Shown here: positions 48,326-60,023 of the stretch, one piece after another
How positions within the stretch are numbered: position 1 is the first letter of the stretch
Layout of the letters: each line of letters opens with the position of its first letter
Source: Nilaparvata lugens
Lineage: Eukaryota > Arthropoda > Insecta > Hemiptera > Delphacidae
Direction of reading: 5' to 3'
DNA: 64,000 nucleotides
Assembly: GCF_014356525.2 (NCBI RefSeq)
Contig: NC_052509.1
Location: 36,576,001 to 36,640,000 of the forward strand
Translations under genes and position numbers: made by a program
The notes under the pieces: model-generated
Told to the model about the DNA's origin: nothing
What the model saw: only the letters and a program-made list of their open reading frames with translations
Databases searched by the model: none

Positions 48326-50083
48326 TAAATTCTTCACACACCTCATTATTTGACATAAGCTGACAGGAGACGGTAATCCTCCCTAGCCTTTCTCAAGTCA
48401 GTTCAAGTTGTGGGCACTTTTGACAAAGACCCTGTTCCGTTATTTTGGCTAAATCATAGTCAGTAACTGGCTGGATGATTTAATCAACGAGTGGAGAGCT
48501 GTTCTGTATTGCATAGACTCTGTGGGACAAGCAGACGGGGTTACTGATTAGTTACAGTCTACAGATTCATTTTTCAACTTATGAAAAGATCCATGAAGGA
48601 AATAAATTATTAATATTGGAAAAGACTAACATTCAGTTGAATGCTATTGAATGGAGTTTTATCTACTTTTGTTTTTTTTTCAATAAAAACATTGAATTTC
48701 TGTTTGATCATATTAAGAAAAAAACTGTAGGCCCAATCATTAAGTAATTTATGATGGAAATTAAACAATCATTCAAATAAATATTATTATCCGCCTGATA
48801 GAAAATATTGTAAATGTTCCTCACTAGGATACAGTTTGGCTGTGGGATATGAGTTCAATAATATATTTACAGAAATATATCTATAGTATTGCAGATTGAA
48901 TAACATCGATTATGTGATGTTTACTGCTAGAAAATTGAGACGTTTACAGAGACAATAGATTTTAATAACAGAAATAATAAAGGAATTCGAAAAAAACGAA
49001 TAATTATGAATCCGATAATTAAGATGAGAACTATACACTAGAATGATAGACTATGTAGTTATGAGTTATTTCATTCGATTTCTCTATTATTGAATCTGAA
49101 CCAGTTTCCTATTATTTTGTGGGGAAATGGGAAAAATTAAGCCAGTCAAGACATTTTTGGCAAAGAAAATTTCCAACTATTAATCACTCACCCGTTTCTA
49201 CAGTATCAGATGTTTAACTAGAGGACCGGACAGCGACTAGAACAATTTGTAACTAGGGGCGATTCTGACAACACTCATGATGATTTGTATGATTGGATTT
49301 GTCTGTGTTGGAGGGAAGACCGGTTGGGCGATCTGAAAAGGACACAAGTCAACCTGGAGATTCCTCCGGGCTAAACTTGGAGTCATACAGCTGTGCAGGA
49401 ACCTAACATTATCCTGAGGCAAGGACCAGACTCCGCTATCAGATTCAGCTGCTGTTGTTGCTACCATTGCACAGCCTTTTTTGCTGACAGCTTACAGTAG
49501 TTGTACTGATTAGTTGTGTTGTCAGCTAATAAATTATGTTTCACAATCTCGGTACGTGACTGTTGTTCGAAATTAGGAATTCACTTTCTCAATCTACATA
49601 GGTTGCCGCCTGCTCCATTATCATTGAGATACTGAATAGTTCCACTAGAAGTAGTGGACCTAATGGATGCCATAACTAGAATAACTCTTCAACACGAAGA
49701 TGACTATTGATTTCTCCACATAACGACTTTTTTAACTGTATGAATTGACTGTTTGGGCTCCTTTTTTTGTAGACTTTTTGTCATCTTGATAAAGTTTGTA
49801 GAACTTACTTCGATATTGATATTTACTAATTGAATATTATGGACACACATGAAATGCTGGAAACAATAAAGATTTGAGCCATTGAAGAGTGGATACATTA
49901 TCCCAGTAAGATTTACTTGACATTAAGTTCGTTGTTTTTCTGAGTGATGAGTTTCATAATGTACATTTTCAAATACAAAGATATTTGGTTAGATATTTTG
50001 ATTGGACTACTTGGTAAATTTCATAAATAAATAGCAACTAGCTCCCTCAATTTTATTTCTGTATACTACGTATTTCAAACATG

Positions 50084-50135
50084 ACTAGTATCGGTTATTC
50101 CATTATCCTTGATAATGATAAATAACCGAACTAGT
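50084..50135. repeat. 52-bp near-perfect hairpin
   Basis: ACTAGTATCGGTTATT on the left pairs with AATAACCGAACTAGT on the right (one-base deletion), and an inner CATTATC/GATAATG pair closes the loop. The CGGTTATT..CATTATC..GATAATG phrase is similar to the PLE tail at 46640-46676. Confidence 0.75.
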
Positions 50136-50269
50136 AAGGTCTGAAATGAGACGCTATAATAAAATAATACAATGCTAGTCTTTTTATAAATATACATTAA
50201 TATAATTATTCAAAGATTAAATTAAAATTCAAAGATAATACTACTGGAATGCACTAAAAACTAATCACA

Positions 50270-51256
<987 letters not shown>

Positions 51257-52261
51257 AATATTCATTATCTAAACATCCACTCTTGTTAGAAATGTGGAAG
51301 GAGTTCTAACCCTCTCAATCATTATTAATTGGTGATCATCCACACATTGGTGAAAAAATACTGTAGGTCATCAATGATTACAATCTCAATAATCAAGTTT
51401 CAATTTGATAGAATCTAGAACTTTACATAAAAATAGACTACTCAATCATTCGCCATGAATCTAAAAGAAAGTTCAAATAGAGTTCAAAAATGAAACAGCG
51501 TTTATCTCTCTTCGAAATATAATTCTGACGCTGCTGAATATACATTTTTTCATGCTTCGAGTTCGAACAGTAATTGTTTCAGAAGGAGTATTGAGCTGAT
51601 GATTGTGATATTTATCTGAGAAAAAGTTGGAATGTTCTCATCTTAAAATAGAATACATCCTGACTACTAAAGATTAATTGGGACCGGACAACCCACCAAG
51701 TTTATTTTTTTACCGTTATGGAAGATTCAGCTACTTCCAAAATCATGCATATTAGCTAATTGATCAAAATATTACTTATGACCATTAAGGGCCTTACACA
51801 CTTTCAGATTTAGTAGAAAGAAGATGAACTTGAATGCTATCCAAGTAGTCAGTCTATTGACGTGTATCATAGAAATGAGGCATTGGGTTCAGGAACCTCA
51901 TTCAGAGCCGTATTTAGGAAGTTGATGTTTCAAAAGCTGGCGTTTAAACGACTCGTCTCTACTTATCCACCATTGAAGTCTCCAAGCATGGACATGACGC
52001 AGCCTGTTAACTTGTATTTGGAATCTTTTATTTGAATCGTTTTAACTGCAGGTGTTATGTCAAGGCTGTTGACAACATGTAGACAATGTAACAATGGGTT
52101 TCTAGCTTAAGAGCTGATAATGTGATGGGTCTTACATGGAATGGAATCCCAGCTTTATACGCCGGCTGTCCCAATTAATTTTTTCCAAGAAGATGTTTGT
52201 TGTGTTTTAATTGAGACATTATTCTAAATAACATTCTAAAGAGTTAAATAACATTCAAGGA
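51257..52261. other. AT-rich DNA without recognisable features
   Basis: No recognised gene or recurring repeat. Confidence 0.5.
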
Positions 52262-52470
52262 GTAGGGATAGAAGAATGAGGAGGAGGATGTAAATATGTA
52301 ATTGGAATATATAGTATGTGAAAAGGACACAAGGATACTGAATTAAAAGAAACAGAAGTAGGTAGATAAGACGATGAAAAGAAAGGAGTAAAAGTGAGAA
52401 AGTGGAGAAACTGAAGAAGGAGGATGAGAAAAATATGGAGAAGATAGGAGAAGAGAGAAAGAGAATTCAC
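52262..52470. repeat. Purine-rich tract
   Basis: A/G-rich with GAGGAGGAGG and GAAAGGAG stretches, followed by an irregular TATTTAGTATTAG tandem at 52493-52560. Confidence 0.8.
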
Positions 52471-52560
52471 TTTATTTCAGGTTCATGAGAGTATTTAGTA
52501 TTAGTATTTAGTATTATTAGTATTAGTATTTAGTATTATTATTTAGTATATAGAGTATTA

Positions 52561-53310
52561 GTCAATCTCTTTTCAATATACGCTTGATAACATTACGCTT
52601 GAATAGTCTACTTTAAAGTCTCCGATTGGCTAGGAATTCAATGGTTAATTCCAATTAATGATATCTTACTAGCGTTTACAAAACTTAATCAAATTCTCAT
52701 TAATGATGAGTTTCCCTTTTACATCTTCATCAATTCAAGGCGCATGATTGAGTTTAGATCTGATTATTCTTCGCCACAGTCTATTGACTGGAGAATTGTC
52801 AAATAGGAAATTAGGAATTACGAATCCAATTGTGCATCCTCTGCAGGTTCATCCTTCTCCGTACGGTGTAGATTCCATTTCATAAATTAAATTCCCCATA
52901 ATGAAGAATCTATGTAGAAATTGAATTTTATGGAAAACCTGGACAAATATGAATATCTCTGATTTTCCAATTCATAATTATCACTGGCAATCGAAAAAAA
53001 TGCAAATCTTATGATATCTTCAAACTTATGAGCTCCATCATTCCAATAATTGGAAGAAATCATTATAATGAATCTTAGTCGTATCATGATTTTTCAGTCT
53101 TCAAATGTCTGAAAATGATAAGGAAATAAACTATTGTATTTTTATTTTTTAGTATCTTTAAAAATCTGTTTACAATCTTGTGGAAGCGGCATGATACCTT
53201 GTCGTATGCAAATAGCCGCCTATTCCCAAGCAATGGGAAATGATTACAGAATGATCTGACAAGAATATTTATTTTATTGCACTAGGTAATCTTATGCAAC
53301 TGGCCGCGCC
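52561..53310. other. AT-rich DNA without recognisable features
   Basis: No recognised gene or recurring repeat. Confidence 0.5.
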
Positions 53311-53319
53311 AGTCGGATG

Positions 53320-54012
53320 AGTGGGAAAGGAGGGACTGTGTGAGTGAGTGAGAGAGATTGGGTGAGAGAGACAGTGTGTCGAAGAGTGAAATGAAGCATG
53401 GGAGGAGATGAAGCGGTGGAGGAGATGCAAAGCTCCCGATTGAGAAGAGATGTACATCAAGGAGAGGTGTTGATCAGTTGGTGTTGCATAGACCAGGCGT
53501 GGGTGAATCAACACATTCTCACGGTCCGGACGATAAGGAGAAGGTTGAGATAAAGGGCAAATTGAAGCGGAAGAGAAAGAGTATGAGATGATGGGAGAGA
53601 AAACAGAAAAGGTGAATTAGGAGATGAGCACAAAGTGGTAAAAAGAAAGGGAGGAAGTAATGAGAATACGAGGAAGGAATGAAAGTTACAAACAAATTAA
53701 AATCAAGGAAAGGAAGGGACATGATGATAATAGTGATAATGTTGGGGGGAAGAGGAAATGTTTAGGGGAAAGAGGATGAAGAAAAAATACATATTAAGGT
53801 TTCTTGATGGAGGATAAACTATGGATTGTTCTATTGCCTTCATCAAGATGGAGTTTGGACTTCAGGTCCTATCTGCCACACAACAGCAGGAGAAGAAAAA
53901 GTGGAGAAACGAGAAAGATAAAAGAGAATTACATTGTTTAAGGATGTAAAAGATATATTTATGATTTGAAGAGTAGGAGGAGGAGGGAGAAGAGTGGGAG
54001 AAAAATAGGAAG
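53320..54012. repeat. Series of purine-rich tracts
   Basis: Three A/G-rich blocks (about 53320-53440, 53520-53780, 53885-54012) separated by mixed sequence. Opposite-strand frames are serine/leucine-rich artefacts. Confidence 0.75.
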
Positions 54013-54069
54013 CCAAATGCGACAATTTCCCAGAGGAATGAAAAGCATTTTTGCGTTTCTGTGATGTGC

Positions 54070-54280
54070 ACAACATGTTTCCTGCACCTACATTTATTGT
54101 TGCCCCCTTAGGGTTGGGGGAGCTTTGAGTCGAACATCGTACTCAAGAATGTGTTGAAAACCAGAATTTACCCACAGTATCCTTGCTTGTCGTAGGAGGC
54201 GACTAGAAGGGACCCCAATGCAACTCAAGAAGTTGCCTTGCCTTCAAACCCACGAGATCTGCCCCATCAGGGCAGTTTCT
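54070..54280 (+). mobile_element. Possible retroelement leader next to tandem repeat
   Basis: Less AT-rich segment containing CTTGTCGTAGGAGGCGACTA and GAAGGGACCCC. I recall this GTCGTA.GAGGCGACTA phrase from insect non-LTR element leaders, but this is memory only. No coding frame. Confidence 0.35.
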
Positions 54281-55003
54281 GAGGGGCAAAAAAGAAAATC
54301 CCAAGAGACCAAAGATGGTTGAAACTCCAGGCACAAATGTTGGTCAAGAGGCTAAGTTGAGGGTGACCAGGTTCCCCAAAGGCAATTTGGTGACTCCTCC
54401 TTCAGCGGAAGGTCCTACAAAGAAGCCAGGAGTGGATCACATGGAACAACTACGGAACACCTACAAAGAAGCCGGGAGTGGAACTGATGTAGATCACGAG
54501 TTTGTGGGTGGAGAGGCCAAAACTCACCACTGCTTAGAGAAGGGTGGCCATTCAGGCAAAACTTCCTGGGAGAGGTGAGGCTTTTGACCCTGCAGAGTTT
54601 CGGAGGGGCAAAAAGAAAAACCCAAGAGACCAGAGATGGGTGAAACTCCAGGCAAAAATGTGGGTCAAGAGGCTGAGTCGAGGGTGGCCGGGCGCCGGGC
54701 GCTCTAAAGGCAATTTGACGTCCCCTCTCTAAGCGGAAGAACCTACAAAAAGGCCAAGAGAGGGACTCACGTAGGTCACGAATTTGTGGGCGGAGAGGCC
54801 AAAACTCACCACTGCCTAGATAAGGGGGGCCATTCAGGCAAAACTTCTTGGGAGAGGTGAGACTTCTGACCCTACAAAGTTTCGTACGGGCAAAAAGAAA
54901 AAACCAAGAGACCAGATATGGGTGAAACTCCAGGCACAAATGTGGGTCAAGAGGCTGAGTCAAGGGTGGCCGGGCGCCCTAGAGGCAACTTGGCCACCTT
55001 CCC
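54281..55003 (+). repeat. Tandem repeat, unit about 282-321 bp, 2.3 copies
   Basis: The marker GAAACTCCAG recurs at 54321, 54642 and 54924. GAGAGGCCAA recurs at 54511 and 54793 (282 apart). The first unit is longer because of a local duplication of CCTACAAAGAAGCC (54413 and 54460). Units are G-rich and much less AT-rich than the window. Both strands are open over long stretches, but the encoded text is repetitive and without family resemblance, so I read it as non-coding. It ends abruptly at the truncated F1 at 55004. Confidence 0.88.
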
Positions 55004-55005
55004 CT

Positions 55006-55602
55006 ATAAGGATCCGGCACGAACAATTTCGATCAAATGCAATTCAAGATGGCGGCTGAAATGGCGAAAATGTTGTCAAATACAGGGTTTTTCGCGATTT
55101 CTTTAAAAACGGCTCGAACGATTTTGATCAAATTTATACCTAAATTAGTCATTGATTAGCTCTATCAACTGCCACAAGTCCCATATGCCCATATCTGTAA
55201 AAATTCCATAAGCTCCGCCCCATATATGCAAAGTTTGATTTTAGATAACCAATTCAAGATCAACCAATACCGTCTTCAGATACAATTTAAACTAAAAAAT
55301 TTAAGTGAAGAAGATTGAGCATGAAAATCTCTACAATTAATATTCAGTAACATTTTCACCAAAAATTGAAAATGAGCTCGAAATTCGAGAAAATATGATT
55401 ATTCAATTGCAAACTGTTCATTCTATTAAATCATTCACTATGAAGAGATGGCAGACTTCGTGTGTCTCCAGCGTTATTGTGCTGTCACCAGCTGGCTCAG
55501 ATCTTTGAATAGTAGACTTGAGATGCCCGTGTACACTAGCGTCAGGTGATCAATTTTCATAACGGCAAGGAAAATTGTGTGAGTGCGCCACACCAGATTT
55601 TT
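55006..55602 (+). mobile_element. F1 repeat element, 5'-truncated copy
   Basis: Starts inside F1 at ATAAGGATCCGGCACGAACA (equivalent to 35648 in copy 2) and runs to the normal terminus GCGCCACACCAGATTTTTG. The (TG)n half is missing. Confidence 0.82.
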
Positions 55603-56059
55603 GTTTTGCAATGTAATTATGTTGAATCTATACTCATAAAATTCTTATCTCACTGACTCACTGATCACGATTTCTGGAAAACTACTGGATGGATTGCAAC
55701 AAAACTTAGAATATAGCTTCATTATATGTCCTAGGTGCTCACTAAGAAATCTTTTGGCGATATTTAACTCCAAGAGTGGTTTTTATGGGTTTAAAGTTCG
55801 TCTTCTAGCATGTATATTCTTCTTCTCCAAATCTCTTCATTATAATTATTGAAATGTCCATATCATACGTTACTATAGAACTATAATCTAGAGAGAGTAC
55901 CTATTCGAAACAGTTGATAACTGGCGACCAATTAATAATTTTGTCAGGTTGGCATTAAGTTGAGATTATTTCATTTGGTTGGCACCAAGTTGAAGATTAA
56001 AATTCATTCATCGCGGAAAAATTGATTTGGCACTGCTACTTCAATCAGAGCTATTCCTG

Positions 56060-56198
56060 AGAATATTATATTATTATTCATTTTCCAATCACTTGATAAT
56101 GGCATTATTTATAGCCGAAACATGTTATATGGAATAATTTTAAAAAAGGAAGATTTATAAATACTAGAATATAAATATAAGAATAAATATTTTTATTT
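56060..56198 (+). mobile_element. Short retroelement tail with 9-bp target-site duplication
   Basis: CTATTCCTG flanks the insert at 56051-56059 and 56199-56207. Copy 1 of the Helitron has one CTATTCCTG (near 27386) and no insert. The insert contains TTGATAATGGCATTATTTAT and AGCCGAAACATG, then AAAAAAGGAAGATTTATAAA, resembling a Penelope-like or LINE 3' tail. It is a heavily 5'-truncated insertion. Confidence 0.75.
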
Positions 56199-57716
56199 CT
56201 ATTCCTGGGAGTATAGATAATTTTTATGTTTCATAAAACAAACTTTTATGACGGGAGTCTTATCAATTGATCCTATTCTATCAAGACTAATCTTGTTTGT
56301 ATATCTGACAGATCACGTGAACAGCTTAAACAGTTTCCATGAAATTTTAATTATTCAGTATGATGAATGGAGGGTATTTTTAAAACTTCAGAAGTTTCCG
56401 TTGTGGAATCTGTGTGCAAAGAATGAGGATATTCGGCCAGAATTTAACTTGACGAAAGAAAGGGGTTATTTATTAAAACGGCCAAATAGCTGTTGTTGCT
56501 TTCCCTAATGTAAAAATATCTTCCATAGAAGTAAGGCGCTTTTCCCATGAATCAATTATTCCCAAATATTAGTTGTGTTACCAAAGGAAATAGAAGATAG
56601 CTTTCGATAAAAATATTGGAGAATATGCATAACAGTTCGTTCATATTCACTTGAAACTGTCAGTATACCTCATCAATAGCATCAATACTCCCTATTCAAA
56701 TAATGCTGACACATTGATATGAATCTTACTATAATTTGTTTACATTAGATCAGATGGAGATGAGATGATAGCCACTGTTTCGATTTCAAAATTATGATTG
56801 CCATTTTTGCTTCTTATGCCAGCTGTTAATAGTTTCGATTTCAATTATATTTGACATTCTCGCTTTTTATACCCGTTGCTATTATTATGTGAATTAACCT
56901 CTCATTCAATGGAATCATGATCATTGAAGTCAATTATACTAAGCGAACAATTTCTGTTTAAATATGTGTGTTTGCAGATATGTAGTATGTATGTCTGACG
57001 GATCTCGAAAACGCCTCTTACATTTTTTTATCAAATCAGGAATAGAGTACGTTTGCGATAGAAAAAATATTTTGGAACAGGTCTCAACTCTGGGAAAAAT
57101 CGCTGAAGCTCTTTCAGAAATGATTATTTGTCCCTCAAGTAGCAGCTGATCAAAAAAAGTTTCCATACTCTGTTGAAAACGTGAGAAAGAAAGTGTGAGC
57201 AAGTGAAAATAAAGTGAAGCTGATGATTATAGCTTATAATAGCTGTAGTTGAGTTACCATATTTAGCGATCTTATTTCAAAACATTGCAGTATTCATGGA
57301 ACATCTGGAAGAATAGGTTTAGAAAGTGACCGGATGATAGCATAATAAATTAAAAATCGATCTCTCCAAACATATGGTAGTTGAATTGATGTTTATTGTG
57401 AGGTGATAGAAATGCGACTAATTTCTTAAGCTTCTGTTGTATTGGTTCCTCTGTTGCTCTATGTTACTACGCAGCCATGGCCTTGAGAGAGCCAGTTGTC
57501 CTGTCTGTTAATTCCTAACCCGGACTAAATACCACGAGAACCAATCAGAGAAGCCCCTGCTCTGATTAGTTCTGATGGAATTTTATCATGATTGGAATTG
57601 AACAGGCTTTTGAGCTACTGGACCTGATATTTTCATGTTTCAAAATCAGCTAAATTTTATATCGAAAAAAACATAATATTCCATCAGCTGGTCCTATTTC
57701 CATTCATCCTATACTA

Positions 57717-58367
57717 TTAAACGAGCAATTTCTGTTTATATGTTTAGATGTTTGGATGTTTAGATATTCAGATGTTTATATATTTGTATTTCACCGGATC
57801 TCGAAAACGGCTCTAACGATTCTCACGAAATTCAGAGCATAGTAGGAATATAATATAAAAATTCGATTGCACAAGGTCTCATCCCTGGAAAAATTCGCTG
57901 AAGGACATTGAAAGGATAATTATTATTCATCCTTGGAAAAACAGCTGATAATAATTATTTCGTCGTCTGTTGATGATGGAAGTGAGTGATCGAGTTCATG
58001 TGTGTGGGACTGTGTCAAAATTATGACTCAGCTGTTTAAGTTTTGTAATCATTCAATCAGGTACTTGGTGCCGGTTGCAAAAAAAGCCGGATTATTTTCA
58101 ATCCTGATAAATTCCAGTAGATCTATCTTTTTGAAATGGTCTTCTCTGATTTGGTTCACGTGAAATTAATCAGGATTAAAATTCAACCTGCTTTTGTGCA
58201 ACCGGGACTTTGTGAGGGAAATTTTTGCATTCCTCTGGGAATTAATCTCAATTTACTGTGATTAGATAGAACATTTCTATATGAACTATGAATGATATTA
58301 TAATTTCTTCTTTCCTTATAAATTTTTCATGCTTTTGTACTACAGAGCTAAGCTCGGTCCCCGATAT
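57717..58367 (+). mobile_element. Helitron family B copy nested in Helitron A copy 2
   Basis: Begins TCCTATACTATTAAACGAGC after CATTCA. Ends GAGCTAAGCTCGGTCCCCGA and TAT, followed by TGATGTCATTACATGA. Copy 1 of Helitron A is continuous here (CTCTCATGATGTTATTACAT near 29160), so the ends are defined by an empty site: insertion between A and T, no target duplication. The 3' end is CCCCGATA(T), not CTRR. Non-coding. Contains a MITE at 58067-58208. Confidence 0.8.
58067..58208. mobile_element. Small palindromic MITE (about 142 bp)
   Basis: Left end GGTGCCGGTTGCAAAAAAAG and right end inverse (GCTTTTGTGCAACCGGGA). Pairing continues through AATCCTGAT and its inverse ATCAGGATT. No coding capacity. 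Exact ends and target duplication uncertain. Confidence 0.65.
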
Positions 58368-58794
58368 TGATGTCATTACATGATCCAAGACATACCTATT
58401 GATATTTATATCAATGAATCACAAGTAAATACTAAAGTTCTCAATTTAGATAGAAATTAAATCAAGTTACATGTTAATTTACATTCAAATTTTCATCCCC
58501 AAGCTTTTGGTTTCAAGCTAAGATTAAAGAAAGAAATCATATAATGGTATAGTGAATAATCAAAGTAATTGAATAAACTCTATTCAGAACTATTCAAATT
58601 AACATTAAAATGTCCACTTGAAAATTCCAACTCTAATATTTATGGTAGTAAAGTTTAGGACATGAGAAATCAGCAACATTTAATGTTGGACTAATTATTA
58701 TGAATGGACTCTTATATATAAATGGACTTCCATGGAAGAAAGAATCAGTGGATTGGCTGCTTTTACACTTTTGAATAAATGAAACGAAGAGTAA

Positions 58795-58991
58795 AGCTGC
58801 GTTTACACCAAAGTTATTAAGAAAATGTGAACATTTGATGAACATATGTGTTAGTCAAGTTCCGTTCAATCCAATAGAATCCATAAGGATTAAGCTATCA
58901 ACATTTCGCCAATAACTACTCTGCGTTTAGAGAAAGATTTATTTTCAGATGTAGTGGATCTATGTATTTGCGCCTTCGGTGTAAACCGGCT
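58795..58991. mobile_element. Harbinger-like MITE with TAA target duplication (197 bp)
   Basis: Inverted ends AGCTGCGTTTACACC and GGTGTAAACCGGCT, flanked by TAA on both sides (58792-58794 and 58992-58994). Helitron A copy 1 has the unfilled site (AAAAAGTGAGCGACAGG near 29562-29576). A 3-bp TAA/TTA duplication with short TIRs is typical of the PIF/Harbinger group. No transposase. Confidence 0.75.
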
Positions 58992-60023
58992 TAAGCGATA
59001 GGCTATGCCAGAAATTCCAGAATAAGCAAGAGATCCATGGAGTCAACCAATCCCAAATAGACTTGATTTGGAATTCTATTTTCAATTGCAACAAGCAAAA
59101 GCAAATATAACATGATCACTGCTAATTTGATAACTGTCAACGAGAAATATCAGTTGCCAATGGATAAAGTCGAGGTCGACTCTTAAGCCCCGCTCAATAT
59201 TCCACAAAATTCGCTGCAATTAGTCTACTATTCTACAGAGCACTCCCAACACATCAATTAATAATTCAAATGATTATACTCAATAATTTTCATGCCAAGC
59301 TGTGGACTAATTTCTTTATTTATCACCGATAGAGGGCAGATCATAAGATGCTCCTAGCAAATAGTAGGTCCGTGATACAAAAATTTGAGCTGAGTCTCTT
59401 CTCTGAGATAACTTGAGAGGAAAAATTGATCTTCCAAGTGGCAGCTTATTGAAACAGAAATTTTCATCGTTTGTTGAAAACTAAAGAGAGAAAATTAACA
59501 GCTGTGGTTATAACATTTAGCAATATAATTTGAAAACATTGCATGATTCAATAAAAAAAAATATTCCCTGATGTCAAGGTGAGTGCATAAAAGCAACTGC
59601 GTGACACCATAAGGCATTACTAACTTTTGATTGCATTTCAATATACGCAGTTGAATGTATATTTCAACAGAGTTGAATGTGTTGTTCAAACTGAGGTAAT
59701 AGCAACGCAACTAATCATCACACTTACTGACAACGATTTTTGGGTAACTAAGTATTATAGAAATGTATTTGAATGAGACTTGAAACGGTCCTATATACAA
59801 TAACATTTTCATCGAGGGAGAGCACCTTTTCGGATACAAAATTCTATGACAGTGACGAGACTATATTAATTTATTGTTCAAGTTATATTCAGCAAGCAAT
59901 TTTTGTTTGTATGATGGATCTCATAAACGATTATAACGGCTTTGGTAGAATTCAGGTTATAAATATTTTACTAAAATAATATGGTCATTAAATTCCCGTA
60001 GCGAAGCACGGGTACCCTGCTAG

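Larger units (their letters stand above)
47761..50269. other. Unique AT-rich DNA
   Basis: No gene recognised. Purine-rich sequence lies at 47895-48010, a less AT-rich island at 48080-48200 followed by (CAT)n-like sequence at 48207-48320, and a hairpin at 50084-50135. Confidence 0.5.
55627..60023 (+). mobile_element. Helitron family A, copy 2 (about 4.4 kb)
   Basis: Starts TCTATACTCATAAAATTCTT after A (55626) and ends with hairpin CCCGTAGCGAAGCACGGG, TACCCTG, CTAG followed by T (60024): a canonical A^T Helitron insertion. Collinear with copy 1 (26957-29995) but longer through three insertions: a short retro-tail with duplicated target (56060-56198), a Helitron B (57717-58367, itself carrying a MITE) and a Harbinger-like MITE (58795-58991). 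A further stretch near 59310-59920 has no counterpart in copy 1. No Rep/helicase frame, so non-autonomous. Confidence 0.8.

Noticed and set aside
54415..54963. 182-aa minus-strand frame with internal protein repeats
   Set aside because: Internal repeats follow the 282-bp DNA tandem repeat, and the other strand is equally open. No recognisable domain.
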